In this document: positions 24,036-36,413 of the stretch, piece by piece
Position numbering within the stretch: the stretch's first letter is position 1
How the letters are laid out: each line of letters starts with the position of its first letter
Source of the DNA: Limnohabitans sp. B9-3
GTDB lineage: Bacteria > Pseudomonadota > Gammaproteobacteria > Burkholderiales > Burkholderiaceae_C
Length of the DNA: 64,000 bases
Direction: 5' to 3'
NCBI RefSeq assembly: GCF_002778325.1
Contig: NZ_NESI01000007.1
Coordinates: forward strand, 62,001 to 126,000
Translations under genes and position numbers: made by a program
The notes under the pieces: generated by a model
What the model was told of the DNA's origin: nothing
Databases searched by the model: none
Seen by the model: the letters and a program-made list of their open reading frames with translations, nothing else

Positions 24036-25036
24036 ATCACCTTCGCACGCATCAAGTCATTGGTGTTCAGAGCCCCGCAAAGTAGCCCTTGCGCATCGAC
24101 CACCAGCACGCTGGTGATGCGGTGCAACTCCATCAACTCCGCCGCTTCTGCGGCCAACGCTGTCGCTCGAACGGTGCGTGGCTGGACGTGCATGACTTGC
24201 TCCGCGGTGAGCTGACGCATGTCCGTGCCTTTTTCAATCAGGCGGCGCAAATCGCCGTCGGTGAACACGCCCAAGACCGTGCCTTGTGCGTCCACGATGG
24301 CTGAGGCACCCAAGCCTTTGGCGCTCATCTCTCGCATCAGTTCGCTGAAGGTGGCGGTTGGCAAGACCTGCGGCACGTTGTCGCCGCTGCGCATCACGTC
24401 GCTGACGTGTGTCAGCAAGCGTCGACCCAAAGAACCACCAGGGTGTGAGCGCGCAAAGTCTTCGGCTCGGAATCCGCGTGCATCGAGCAAGGCCACAGCA
24501 AGGGCATCACCCAAAGCCATTTGTGCGGTGGTGCTGGCAGTGGGGGCCAAATTCAGCGGGCAAGCTTCTTTGGCCACCGCACTGTCGAGCACGATGTCGG
24601 CATGCTTGGCGAGGGTCGATTGCGCGCCGCCGGTGATGGCGACCAAGGGCACGCCTTGGCGTTTGAGCACGGGCAAGATGGCAGCAAGTTCGTCGCTCTC
24701 GCCGCTGTTAGAAATGGCGATCACCAAGTCGCCGTCTTTGACCATGCCCAGGTCGCCGTGGCTGGCTTCGGCGGGGTGCACAAACATGGCGGGTGTGCCG
24801 GTAGACGCCAAGGTGGCGGTGATTTTGCGTCCCACATGGCCACTTTTGCCCATGCCCATGACGACCACACGGCCGCTGACTTTGAGAATGGCACGCACGG
24901 CCAACACAAAGCTGGGGGACAAACGGTCGCGCAAGTCGCGCACAGCGTTGGCCTCAATCTCCAGCGTGTCGTGAGCCAGTTGCAGAATGCGTTGGTCGTC
25001 CACGGGCGCGTTGGTGGTAGCGTGAGTTTGGGTCAT
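24032..25036 (-). CDS. kdsD: arabinose-5-phosphate isomerase KdsD/KpsF
   Basis: A 334-aa protein with an N-terminal SIS sugar-isomerase domain (VVMGMGKSGHVGRKITATLASTGTPAMFVHPAEASHGDLGM; ISNSGESDEL) and two C-terminal CBS domains (VLGVFTDGDLRRLIEKG; TSVLVVDAQGLLCGALNTNDLMRAKVI). It converts ribulose-5-phosphate to arabinose-5-phosphate, the first committed step to Kdo. Full family length. It begins 28 bases after mnmE in the same direction. Confidence 0.94.
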   Translation of the reverse strand: MTQTHATTNAPVDDQRILQLAHDTLEIEANAVRDLRDRLSPSFVLAVRAILKVSGRVVVMGMGKSGHVGRKITATLASTGTPAMFVHPAEASHGDLGMVKDGDLVIAISNSGESDELAAILPVLKRQGVPLVAITGGAQSTLAKHADIVLDSAVAKEACPLNLAPTASTTAQMALGDALAVALLDARGFRAEDFARSHPGGSLGRRLLTHVSDVMRSGDNVPQVLPTATFSELMREMSAKGLGASAIVDAQGTVLGVFTDGDLRRLIEKGTDMRQLTAEQVMHVQPRTVRATALAAEAAELMELHRITSVLVVDAQGLLCGALNTNDLMRAKVI

Positions 25037-25064
25037 GGCTTGATTTTATCGGTCAGGTGCCGTT

Positions 25065-26489
25065 TTACTTGCCGATGCAAAAGCTAGAAAAGATCACGCC
25101 CAGTAAATCGTCCGACGAGAACTCACCGGTGATGGTGTTGAGCGCGTTTTGACTCAAACGCAGTTCTTCAGCCAACAAATCTAAGGCTGGAACTTTGGCT
25201 AACAAACAGGCGTTGGCTCGGTGCAAATGTGTGTCGACTTCACGTAGCGCTTGGACATGACGTTCACGCGCCATGTAAAGCCCCTCGGCGCTGCCGCCTT
25301 GCCAGCCCACCACGTTCAGCAACTGCTCGCGCAAAGCCGGTAAACCCTCACCTGTTTTGGCGGACAGGCGCAGCGTGAGACGTGTGGCGTCAGAAGGCAC
25401 CGCACCCTCGCTGGCATCGGCCTTGTTCCACACATGCAACACAGGCACATGCGCGGCCACGGTTTGCTGCAAAGTCGCTTCGATGTCAGCGTCCGCACCC
25501 TTGTATGTTTCGTCACTTTGACGCGTGAGGTCGTGCAAAAACAAAACGGCATCCGCTCGGCCAATTTGGTCCCACGCGCGTGCGATGCCGATGCGCTCCA
25601 CTTCGTCCACGTCGGGGTGGTCGCGCAGTCCGGCGGTGTCGATGACGTGCAGGGGCACGCCTTCGATTTGAATGGTTTGTTGCACGACGTCACGCGTGGT
25701 GCCCGCAATGGGCGTGACGATGGCAAGCTCTGCGCCCGCCAAAGCATTGAGCAAGGAGCTTTTACCGGCGTTGGGTTGACCCGCAATCACCACGCGAATG
25801 CCCTCGCGCAGCAACGCGCCTTGACGGGTTTGTTGCGTCACACGCAAGAGGTTGGCTTGCAGGCGATCGAGCTGTCCTTGGGCATCGGCTTGCTTTAAAA
25901 AGTCGATGTCTTCTTCGGGAAAGTCCAGCGTGGCCTCGACCAACATGCGCAGGTGAATCAAGGCATCACGCAGTTGATGAATTTCGGTGGAAAACTCACC
26001 GGCGAGCGATCGGCTGGCACTGCGCGCCGCCGCTTCGGTGCTGGCGTCGATCAAGTCGGCAACGGCTTCAGCTTGGGCCAAGTCGAGCTTGTGATTCAAA
26101 AAGGCGCGCTGGGTGAATTCACCGGGTTGTGCCAAACGCAGGCCGCGCAACAAAGGGCGCTGCTCGGCGTCCCGTTGTGCGGCGACGTCTAAACAACGTG
26201 CGAGCAAGAGTTGAAGCACCACGGGCCCACCATGGGCTTGAAGTTCTAGCACGTCTTCACCGGTGTAGCTGTTGGGGCCGGGGAAGTGCAAGGCCAATAC
26301 ATGGTCAATGGGTGTGCCATTGACATCGGCAATGGGCAGGTATGTGGCTTCACGCGGCTTGAGGCTGCGGCCACACAAGGCCTGCACCAGCGGGCTCAAG
26401 CCTTTGCCACTGAGCCGCACGATGCCGACCGCACCTCGACCGGGCGCTGTGGCAATGGCAATGATGGAGGCGTCGTGTTGTGAAAGCAT
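25065..26489 (-). CDS. mnmE: tRNA modification GTPase MnmE
   Basis: A 474-aa GTPase. The N-terminal folate-binding domain ([13 protein letters not shown] [12 protein letters not shown]) leads to a helical domain that holds the G domain, with P-loop GQPNAGKS at 237-244, switch DTAGL and NKAD. The protein ends in CIGK, the conserved C-terminal cysteine motif of MnmE. Start chosen at [19 protein letters not shown]; ten extra in-frame codons upstream run into a terminator. With MnmG (46692-48749) it installs the 5-carboxymethylaminomethyl group on wobble U34 of tRNAs. Confidence 0.95.
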   Translation of the reverse strand: MLSQHDASIIAIATAPGRGAVGIVRLSGKGLSPLVQALCGRSLKPREATYLPIADVNGTPIDHVLALHFPGPNSYTGEDVLELQAHGGPVVLQLLLARCLDVAAQRDAEQRPLLRGLRLAQPGEFTQRAFLNHKLDLAQAEAVADLIDASTEAAARSASRSLAGEFSTEIHQLRDALIHLRMLVEATLDFPEEDIDFLKQADAQGQLDRLQANLLRVTQQTRQGALLREGIRVVIAGQPNAGKSSLLNALAGAELAIVTPIAGTTRDVVQQTIQIEGVPLHVIDTAGLRDHPDVDEVERIGIARAWDQIGRADAVLFLHDLTRQSDETYKGADADIEATLQQTVAAHVPVLHVWNKADASEGAVPSDATRLTLRLSAKTGEGLPALREQLLNVVGWQGGSAEGLYMARERHVQALREVDTHLHRANACLLAKVPALDLLAEELRLSQNALNTITGEFSSDDLLGVIFSSFCIGK

Positions 26490-26504
26490 GGGTGGATTGT
26501 CCAG

Positions 26505-26540
26505 AAAAAAACCCGCCACCCTTTCGGACGGCGGGTTTTC
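26505..26540 (-). terminator. intrinsic terminator after yidC
   Basis: Read on the minus strand, AACCCGCC and GGCGGGTT form an 8-base stem around a loop containing GTCCGAAAGGGT, followed by a run of T. It ends the rpmH-rnpA-yidD-yidC transcript just before mnmE, so mnmE probably has its own start or relies on read-through. Confidence 0.85.
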
Positions 26541-26576
26541 AAAGGCTTGAAAGCACAGAAGCTTTCAAACTTTGTT

Positions 26577-28289
26577 TTAGAACTTAGGCATGTTGAATTG
26601 CGGTGGCACACCCATGCTCGTGTTGATGAACCACTGCTGGGCAATGGACAGCACGTTGTTGGTGATCCAGTACAGCACCAAACCTGCGGGGAAGAAGAAG
26701 AACATCACGCTGAAGGCCAGCGGCATGATCCACATCAACTTGGCTTGCATGGGATCTGGCGGCGCGGGGTTCAACGCGGTTTGCAACAGCGTGGTCAACG
26801 TCATCACCAAGGGCAAGATGAAGAAAGGATCGGGCGCAGCCAAGTCATGAATCCAACCCACCCAAGGTGCGTTGCGCATTTCAACGGTGGACAAGAGCAC
26901 CCAGTACAAAGCGATGAACACAGGAATCTGAATCGCGATGGGCAAGCATCCACCCATGGGGTTGACCTTTTCTTCGCGGTAGATTTTCATCATCTCCATT
27001 TGCATTTGCTGGGGGTTATCTTTCAGGCGCTCGCGCATTTCCATGATGCGTGGGTTGACGGCCTTCATCTTGGCCATGCTCTTGTAGGCATGGGCATTCA
27101 AGCCGTAAAAACCAATTTTGAGCAGCAACACCAAGGCGACGATGGACCAACCCCAGTTGCCTATGATTTTGTGAATTTGGTCAAGCAACCAATACAAAGG
27201 CTTGGCCATGATGGTGAGCCAACCGTAGTCTTTGACCAATTCAAAGCCTGGGTAAAGGGCTTCGAGTTTGTTCTCTTCTTGTGGGCCAGCGTAGAAAGTA
27301 GCAGCCACGCTTTTGGATTCGCCGGGTTTGATGGCGTCCAACGGCGCAATCAAAGTGGCGCGGTAACAGCAATCGGCCGTAGAAGAACCGATGTCCACCG
27401 CGTCCATCGAAATGTCACGCTTCAAGCCATCAGGCAAGATCCAAGCGCTGACAAAGTAATGCTGAACCATGGCAATGTAGCCATTGGTCGATTGCTTTTC
27501 GATGTCGATTTTTTTCTTTTTGATGTCGGTAAATTCCGCTTTTTGATACTTCTTGGCGTCGGTATACACCGCTGGGCCTGTGAAGGTGGAATAAAACGCC
27601 GACTCACCCACGGGCTTATTGCCATCGCGCACCAATTGGAAATACAACTGGGGTGACACCTCTTGGGCGCTGGTGTTGACGATGTCGTGTTTGACCGCCA
27701 TGTCGTAAGCACCGCGTTTGAGCGTGTAGGTTTTGACCAATTTCACACCGCCCTGTGAGGCAGACTCGAACGTGATGGTCAGTGTTTGGGCGTCGGCTTG
27801 CAGTTTGCGTGCACCGGGCAAAACTTTCATCACGCTTTTGTGGTTGGGCATGGCATCGCCTGGGACGCTTGCAATCAAACCGGTTTGAGCCATGTAGACG
27901 CGTTCTTTGCTGTCATCCAACAACACCACGTTACGGCCAGGGTTCAACACATCTGCTTGGGCCAAGAACTCGACACGCGACAAGGTACCGCCTTCTGTAT
28001 CAAACGTGAGTTTGAGCACATCGGTTTCGACCTCAACCATCTCTCTGGATGTCGATGATTTGACTTCGCTGACAGGAACCATGCCGGGTTTCGCGGGAAC
28101 AGCCGCTGGAATGCCTGCGGCTTGGGGCACGTCAGACGCGGGCTTTGTGGCAGCCGCCACTTGTGCTTGCTGTGCAGGTGTTGGGAAGAAGGTGGCTTTT
28201 TGGCCATTAAAGACCTGCCATTGGTCCCACAACAGGACCATGGAAAAACCAAAAATCACCCACAAAATGGTGCGGCGAATGTCGTTCAT
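26577..28289 (-). CDS. yidC: membrane protein insertase YidC
   Basis: A 570-aa insertase: first membrane helix at the N-terminus (RRTILWVIFGFSMVLLWDQWQVF), a large periplasmic domain to about residue 340, then the conserved five-helix core (GNWGWSIVALVLLLKIGFYGLNAHAYKSMAKMK; NPMGGCLPIAIQIPVFIALYWVL; MWIMPLAFSVMFFFFPAGLVLYWITNNVLSIAQQW). Length fits the Gram-negative type. It inserts and folds inner-membrane proteins with or without Sec. Its start overlaps yidD by 4 bases. Confidence 0.96.
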   Translation of the reverse strand: MNDIRRTILWVIFGFSMVLLWDQWQVFNGQKATFFPTPAQQAQVAAATKPASDVPQAAGIPAAVPAKPGMVPVSEVKSSTSREMVEVETDVLKLTFDTEGGTLSRVEFLAQADVLNPGRNVVLLDDSKERVYMAQTGLIASVPGDAMPNHKSVMKVLPGARKLQADAQTLTITFESASQGGVKLVKTYTLKRGAYDMAVKHDIVNTSAQEVSPQLYFQLVRDGNKPVGESAFYSTFTGPAVYTDAKKYQKAEFTDIKKKKIDIEKQSTNGYIAMVQHYFVSAWILPDGLKRDISMDAVDIGSSTADCCYRATLIAPLDAIKPGESKSVAATFYAGPQEENKLEALYPGFELVKDYGWLTIMAKPLYWLLDQIHKIIGNWGWSIVALVLLLKIGFYGLNAHAYKSMAKMKAVNPRIMEMRERLKDNPQQMQMEMMKIYREEKVNPMGGCLPIAIQIPVFIALYWVLLSTVEMRNAPWVGWIHDLAAPDPFFILPLVMTLTTLLQTALNPAPPDPMQAKLMWIMPLAFSVMFFFFPAGLVLYWITNNVLSIAQQWFINTSMGVPPQFNMPKF

Positions 28290-28558
28290 GAAGAGTTCTT
28301 TCCGGAGTTGGAAGATGTCGAAGAAGTCAAAAATGCAAGCGATGTCTGCGGAACAGGATCATGTCCGCCCACGCACCATGGGTGACAACGACCCAAACGG
28401 CGTAACGTCAAATAACTGCCGTGCGCTGCGCCATGTTGTGACAAAGCTTCTATCGCATAGACCGAGCAAGTGGGCTCAAACCGACATGCTGAACCGAGCC
28501 AAGGACTGAGTAACAGTCGATAGGCTCGAACGCATCGGATGAGGAACATTTGCATCAT
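28286..28558 (-). CDS. yidD: membrane protein insertion efficiency factor YidD
   Basis: A 90-aa protein with the full YidD signature: YRLLLSPWLGSACRFEPTCSVYAIEAL, HGAAHGSYLTLRRLGRCHPWCVGGHDPVP. The tail after residue 70 is Ser/Thr-rich and not conserved. It overlaps rnpA and yidC by 4 bases each. Acts at the inner membrane to aid insertion. Confidence 0.94.
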   Translation of the reverse strand: MMQMFLIRCVRAYRLLLSPWLGSACRFEPTCSVYAIEALSQHGAAHGSYLTLRRLGRCHPWCVGGHDPVPQTSLAFLTSSTSSNSGKNSS

Positions 28559-28956
28559 GGCGAAATAGCTTTGCCAAACAACTGTGTCAGTTCTTCGCGA
28601 ACTGCAATTTTCAAAGCGTCGGATGACGCGCTGATGAATTTTTGGGTGTCAAACGTAGTTCGCAAGCGCACCACATAAGGTGTTGGCCTCAATTGGGCTG
28701 CAAACTCTTGCGACACGCTGTGGATCTGACGCCGGATCAAATTGCGCGTGACCGCGCGTTTGGCCCATCGCTTGGGCGTCAAGGCACCCAACATCAAAAC
28801 ATCGAGCGAAAACAGGGCCGGAGTTTTTTCAAACTCTGGCCCTGCCAAATTTGTCTGCGTGGGACGCCACTGATGCAACACAAAGTGCGGCGTTCGAGCC
28901 ACACTGCCTGCTGCCATGACAGCCTGAAACTCCGTCCACTGCGTCAGACGTTCCAC
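28555..28956 (-). CDS. rnpA: ribonuclease P protein component
   Basis: Small basic RNase P protein, carrying the signature KRAVTRNLIRRQI (RNxxRR motif) and the N-terminal RLTQWTEFQAVMAAGSVARTPHFVLH that matches the family's start region. The reading frame is open back to an ATG at 29055 inside rpmH, but the conserved part begins at VERLTQ; I therefore propose a GTG start at 28956 (133 aa), with GTG 28965 as alternative. No good SD is visible at any of them, so the start is uncertain. It helps the catalytic RNA process tRNA 5' ends. Confidence 0.88.
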   Translation of the reverse strand: MERLTQWTEFQAVMAAGSVARTPHFVLHQWRPTQTNLAGPEFEKTPALFSLDVLMLGALTPKRWAKRAVTRNLIRRQIHSVSQEFAAQLRPTPYVVRLRTTFDTQKFISASSDALKIAVREELTQLFGKAISP

Positions 28957-28993
28957 GGCGCTCACGTCGCGGGCCTGTTCAGTGGCTGGAGAA

Positions 28994-29128
28994 TTAGACA
29001 GCCAAACGCTTGCGGCCTTTGGCGCGACGTGCGTTGATGACAGCACGGCCGCCACGTGTTTTCATGCGGACCAAGAAGCCGTGTGTACGGGCGCGGCGTG
29101 TTTTAGAAGGCTGGTAAGTGCGTTTCAT
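28994..29128 (-). CDS. rpmH: 50S ribosomal protein L34
   Basis: A 44-aa, very basic protein, [20 protein letters not shown] and then [24 protein letters not shown], the canonical L34 sequence. It is the first gene of the minus-strand rpmH-rnpA-yidD-yidC operon and faces dnaA across the origin region, the classic bacterial arrangement. The frame used by rnpA stays open through part of this gene. Confidence 0.97.
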   Translation of the reverse strand: MKRTYQPSKTRRARTHGFLVRMKTRGGRAVINARRAKGRKRLAV

Positions 29129-29332
29129 GATGATTCCAAATATCTAGACCCTGTAGATCAGGGAAACCCAAGATTATCTCAAATTTTTAAGCACCCCTGA
29201 ATTTTCTTGATAGAAGGCCAGAACTCAGCAAGTTTGAAGGCCGAAAAATTTTTACCGTGACCTGTGGATAAAAGTTTGATAAAGTGCGTTTCCGCGGGAA
29301 TTTTTACCCAGCTATCCACAGAAAAATAATTC
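29129..29332. other. origin region, rpmH-dnaA side
   Basis: This 204-bp AT-rich spacer contains one perfect DnaA box on the minus strand (TGTGGATAA, 29263-29271) and one box with a single mismatch (CTATCCACA, 29312-29320), with runs of A and T between. It also has to carry the promoters of rpmH and dnaA. Together with the dnaA-dnaN spacer it probably forms a two-part origin. Confidence 0.7.
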
Positions 29333-30745
29333 ATGATTCAGGGTATTCCTTCCTCTGCCAACAACGACCCGTCATCAGGAATGGGCGATGGTTTATGGCA
29401 AAGCTGTGTCGACCAGCTCGCACAAGAACTACCAGAACAGCAGTTCAACACATGGATCAAACCCCTGCAAGCCACTGTTGCTGAAAATTTCAGCAAAGTG
29501 GTTATTTTGGTGGGCAATCGCTTCAAATTGGATTGGGTGCGCGCACAGTACGCCAACCGCATTGCCGCGCTATTGCATCAGCTTTATGGACAACCGATTC
29601 AAGTTGAGTTGGCCATCACGCCCAAAGAAGCACCCGTGAAAACACGCGTTGTCTCGTACACGCAAGAGTTGGAATCGTTGCCAGAGAGCTTTGTCGGCAT
29701 TGAAGAAGCAGCGCCCTCAGGCCCACGCACACGCCTCAACACCGCACTCACCTTTGACAGCTTGGTCGAAGGTACCGCCAACCGCATGGCCCGTGCAGCC
29801 GCACTGCATGTGGCCACCATGCCCGGCCAGTTGTACAACCCCTTGTTCATTTACGGCGGCGTTGGCTTGGGCAAGACCCATTTGATGCACGCTGTGGGCA
29901 ACAAAATGTTGGCTGAGCGCCCAGACGCCAAAGTTTTATACATCCATGCGGAGCAATTTGTGTCGGACGTGGTGAAAGCCTACCAGCGCAAAACCTTTGA
30001 CGAGTTCAAAGAGCGTTATCACTCCCTAGATTTGCTGCTGATTGACGACGTTCAGTTTTTTGCCAACAAAGAACGCACACAAGAAGAGTTTTTCAATGCG
30101 TTTGAGGCCTTGCTGGCTAAAAAGTCACACATTGTGATGACCAGCGACACCTATCCCAAAGGTTTGACCGATATTCACGAGCGTTTGGTTTCGCGCTTTG
30201 ACGCAGGCTTGACGGTTGCGATTGAACCACCCGAGCTAGAAATGCGTGTGGCTATTTTGATCACCAAAGCACGCAACGAAGGCACGGAGATGCCCGAAGA
30301 AGTGGCATTTTTCGTTGCTAAAAACGTGCGTTCGAACGTGCGTGAGCTCGAAGGTGCCCTGCGCAAGATCTTGGCTTATTCGCGTTTTAACCAAAAAGAA
30401 ATCTCGATTCAGCTCGCTCGCGATGCGCTGCGAGACTTGTTGTCTATCCAAAACCGTCAAATCTCTGTCGAGAACATTCAAAAGACGGTGGCTGATTACT
30501 ACAAGATCAAAGTCGCAGACATGTACTCCAAAAAGCGGCCTGCCTCGATTGCCAGACCTCGCCAGATTGCGATGTACTTAGCCAAAGAGCTGACTCAAAA
30601 AAGTTTGCCAGAAATTGGTGAATTGTTTGGCGGACGTGATCACACCACCGTGTTGCATGCCGTTCGCAAAATCACGGCAGAACGGCAACAACTCACCGAA
30701 CTTAACCAACAACTCCATGTGCTCGAACAGACACTTAAAGGCTAA
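29333..30745 (+). CDS. dnaA: chromosomal replication initiator protein DnaA
   Basis: A 470-aa initiator with all four domains: N-terminal helicase-loading domain ([25 protein letters not shown]), a linker to about residue 130, the AAA+ domain with Walker A GGVGLGKT (175-182) and Walker B LLLIDD (234-239), and the C-terminal DNA-binding domain with the box-recognition signature [15 protein letters not shown]. The ATG at 29333 lacks a clear SD; a second in-frame ATG at 29381 is possible. DnaA boxes lie on both sides of the gene. Confidence 0.97.
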   Translation: MIQGIPSSANNDPSSGMGDGLWQSCVDQLAQELPEQQFNTWIKPLQATVAENFSKVVILVGNRFKLDWVRAQYANRIAALLHQLYGQPIQVELAITPKEAPVKTRVVSYTQELESLPESFVGIEEAAPSGPRTRLNTALTFDSLVEGTANRMARAAALHVATMPGQLYNPLFIYGGVGLGKTHLMHAVGNKMLAERPDAKVLYIHAEQFVSDVVKAYQRKTFDEFKERYHSLDLLLIDDVQFFANKERTQEEFFNAFEALLAKKSHIVMTSDTYPKGLTDIHERLVSRFDAGLTVAIEPPELEMRVAILITKARNEGTEMPEEVAFFVAKNVRSNVRELEGALRKILAYSRFNQKEISIQLARDALRDLLSIQNRQISVENIQKTVADYYKIKVADMYSKKRPASIARPRQIAMYLAKELTQKSLPEIGELFGGRDHTTVLHAVRKITAERQQLTELNQQLHVLEQTLKG

Positions 30746-30980
30746 ATCTTCAATGTCGCATAACCCTGTGGATAGTTTTTGAACAACACCCCAGTTATCC
30801 ACAGACTAAAGCACCATCACAAAGTTATCCAGTTTTGAGAGACAGCACAGAAGCAAGCTTGCCAACACCCTTCAAAGTGATCCAAGTGCTTGAAAAAAAA
30901 GAGGAAAATGCTGTTTTCCACAGAAACCTGCTGTGCTTATCTACTACTACTACTTTAAATAAAGAAAACAAGAGGAAGAG
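30746..30980. other. origin region, dnaA-dnaN side, with DnaA boxes and a trio array
   Basis: DnaA boxes are at 30795-30803 (perfect TTATCCACA), 30767-30775 (TGTGGATAG, one mismatch), 30914-30922 (TTTTCCACA, one mismatch) and a weak one at 30825-30833. Eighteen bases after the last box lies CTACTACTACTACTT (30941-30955), followed by TAAATAAAGAAAA. On the other strand this reads as repeated 3'-GAT triplets, the form described for DnaA-trios at unwinding elements. This makes the spacer the best candidate for initial strand opening. Confidence 0.65.
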
Positions 30981-32087
30981 ATGATCGTTCTGAAAGCTAC
31001 GCAAGACAAAGTTTTGGCCGTATTGCAATCTGTCGCTGGCATCGTTGAACGACGCCACACACTGCCCATCTTGGCTAACGTACTGATTCGCAAAACGGGC
31101 AGTTCTTTGCAACTGACGACCAGCGATTTGGAAATCCAAATCCGCACAACAGCAGAACTCGATGGAGACCTAGGTAACTTCACCACCACGGTGGGTGCAC
31201 GCAAGTTGATCGACATCTTGCGAACCATGCCTTCTGATCAAACGGTGAGTTTGGAATCGAGCCAAAGTAAATTGATTTTGAAAGGCGGAAAAAGCCGCTT
31301 CACCTTGCAAAGCTTGCCTGCAGAAGACTTTCCTCTGGTGCAAGAAGCAGCCAACTTTGGTCCTGCATTCAGCGTGCCTCAGAAGACTTTGAAAGAGTTG
31401 TTAAACCAAGTCTCTTTCTCCATGGCTGTTCACGACATCCGTTATTACCTCAACGGCATCTTGTTTGTGGCCGAAGGCAAACAACTGAGCTTGGTGGCCA
31501 CAGACGGTCATCGCTTGGCATTTGCTTCTGCCATGTTGGACGTGGAAGTGCCACGCCAAGAAGTCATCTTGCCGCGCAAGACAGTGTTGGAAATGCAACG
31601 CCTGTTGAGCGACAAAGAAGGTGCCATTGACATGCAGTTCGCCAACAACCAAGCCAAGTTCACGTTCGAAGGCATGGAGTTCGTCACCAAGTTGGTCGAA
31701 GGCAAGTTTCCCGATTACAACCGTGTGATTCCTAAGAACCACAAAAACACCATCACCATGGGTCGCACAGCATTGCTGGCAACCTTGCAGCGCACGGCCA
31801 TCTTGACCAGCGACAAGTTCAAAGGCGTTCGCTTGAACTTGGAGCCCGGTGTCTTGCGTGTGGCATCTAGCAATGCGGAGCAAGAAGAGGCCGTGGACGA
31901 GCTCGAAATCGACTACGGCGGTGATGCCATCGAAATTGGTTTCAATGTGACCTATTTGATCGACGCCTTGACCAATATGGACCAAGACATGGTTCAAGTG
32001 GACTTGGCCGATTCGAACAGTTCTGCGCTCATCACAATTCCTGGTAACGACACGTTCAAGTACGTGGTGATGCCAATGCGCATCTAA
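30981..32087 (+). CDS. dnaN: DNA polymerase III beta subunit (sliding clamp)
   Basis: A 368-aa clamp protein starting MIVLKATQDKVLAVLQSVAGIVERRHTLPILANVLI and ending NDTFKYVVMPMRI, the typical DnaN C-terminus. Segments such as FSMAVHDIRYYLNGILFVAEG and ATDGHRLAFA mark the second domain. AAGAGGAAGAG precedes the ATG. It tethers polymerase III to DNA. Second gene of dnaA-dnaN-gyrB. Confidence 0.97.
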   Translation: MIVLKATQDKVLAVLQSVAGIVERRHTLPILANVLIRKTGSSLQLTTSDLEIQIRTTAELDGDLGNFTTTVGARKLIDILRTMPSDQTVSLESSQSKLILKGGKSRFTLQSLPAEDFPLVQEAANFGPAFSVPQKTLKELLNQVSFSMAVHDIRYYLNGILFVAEGKQLSLVATDGHRLAFASAMLDVEVPRQEVILPRKTVLEMQRLLSDKEGAIDMQFANNQAKFTFEGMEFVTKLVEGKFPDYNRVIPKNHKNTITMGRTALLATLQRTAILTSDKFKGVRLNLEPGVLRVASSNAEQEEAVDELEIDYGGDAIEIGFNVTYLIDALTNMDQDMVQVDLADSNSSALITIPGNDTFKYVVMPMRI

Positions 32088-32097
32088 GCGCCACTGA

Positions 32098-35201
<3,104 letters not shown>

Positions 35202-35325
35202 AAAAGTTCCTTGAAGTCAAAAGCGAGATGCCTCTGTCAAGTTCTGACTGTGAACCGTCTATGCGCCGCGTCTGTGCGCTAAGCAACAACTGACGTCAAG
35301 TTGTGTGATGTGCGAATTACGTTGT

Positions 35326-36189
35326 TCAGTCCATCAAGCCCGCACGAAAATCGTCCACAGCTTGCACCAGTTCTTCGCGCGTGTTCATCACAAATGGGCC
35401 GTATTGCGCAATGGGTTCGCCCAAAGGTTGTCCGGCGATCAAAATCGCCCGCGTGTTGGCTTGTGCACGCAACACCACCCCGTTGCCTTCGTTGCGCAAC
35501 ACAGCCATGCGCTGCACCGGGACGGTGGTCGCTTGATGGCCTTGCACCACCTCTAAGCTGCCTCGGTAGACATAGATGAAAGCGTTGTGTGTGGCGGGCA
35601 GGGTTTGCTCAAAGACGGTGTCGTTTGCATGAGGAAACTGCACGTCCAAATAAACAGGGTGGGTGTGTTCGCGCTGCACCGCACCATCCACGCCATGTGA
35701 GGCACCGGCGATCACGCGCACCAACACGCCGTTGCCGGTGGTGACTTCAGGAATGTCGTCGCTTTGAATGTCACGGTAGCCAGGCGCACACAGTTTGTTT
35801 TGGCTCGGCAAGTTCAACCAAAGCTGAAACCCTTCCATCGCACCTTCTTCTTGCTCTGGCATTTCGCTGTGGGTCAGGCCACGGCCAGCGGTCATCCATT
35901 GCACGCCACCGTTTTGTAGCAGTCCTTCGTTGCCTGCGCTGTCCTTGTGACGCATGCGCCCTGCGATCATGTAGGTCACGGTCTCGAACCCGCGGTGGGG
36001 GTGGTTGGGGAAACCGGCAATGTACTCGTCGGGCTTGTCGCTGCCAAAGGCGTCGAGCATCAAGAAGGGGTCGAGCCGAGTTTGTAAGTCATGGGTCAAC
36101 ACGCGGGTCAATCGCACGCCCGCGCCGTCTTGTGTGTCTTGACCTTGCACCAAGCGTTCGACACCGCGGCTCTGTGTGACCGCACTCAT
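35326..36189 (-). CDS. pirin family protein
   Basis: A 287-aa bicupin pirin. The metal site residues are visible in FPNHPHRGFETVTYM (two His) and TAGRGLTHSEMP (His and Glu). The C-terminal cupin is also complete (THNAFIYVYRGSLEV). Bacterial pirins may have quercetin dioxygenase activity or regulate central metabolism; which applies here cannot be seen. The ATG at 36189 overlaps the stop of the CopZ-like gene (ATGA), so the two are co-translated, an unusual partner for a copper chaperone. Confidence 0.92.
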   Translation of the reverse strand: MSAVTQSRGVERLVQGQDTQDGAGVRLTRVLTHDLQTRLDPFLMLDAFGSDKPDEYIAGFPNHPHRGFETVTYMIAGRMRHKDSAGNEGLLQNGGVQWMTAGRGLTHSEMPEQEEGAMEGFQLWLNLPSQNKLCAPGYRDIQSDDIPEVTTGNGVLVRVIAGASHGVDGAVQREHTHPVYLDVQFPHANDTVFEQTLPATHNAFIYVYRGSLEVVQGHQATTVPVQRMAVLRNEGNGVVLRAQANTRAILIAGQPLGEPIAQYGPFVMNTREELVQAVDDFRAGLMD

Positions 36190-36380
36190 GCGACGACGTA
36201 GCCTTCTTCGGCAATCACATGGGCCACGGTTTCGCGCGCTTGTTCGGTCTGCACCACCACTGTGTCGTGGCTTCGGTCGATCTGAACTTGTGCCTGTGTA
36301 TCCAAACGCAACACCGCTTTTTTGATCGCCATTTCGCAATGCCCGCAGGTCATGCCATGAACTTGAAATGTGTGTTCCAT
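36186..36380 (-). CDS. copZ: heavy-metal-associated (CopZ-like) protein
   Basis: A 64-aa ferredoxin-fold HMA domain with the metal motif GMTCGHC at residues 9-15, then the usual beta-alpha-beta pattern ending EEGYVVA. It is preceded by GAGGAGCGACTT. It should chaperone Cu(I) to the CopA ATPase encoded divergently 33 bases away. Confidence 0.92.
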   Translation of the reverse strand: MEHTFQVHGMTCGHCEMAIKKAVLRLDTQAQVQIDRSHDTVVVQTEQARETVAHVIAEEGYVVA

Positions 36381-36413
36381 AAGTCGCTCCTCATAAAGAT
36401 GTAACCTTAACGC

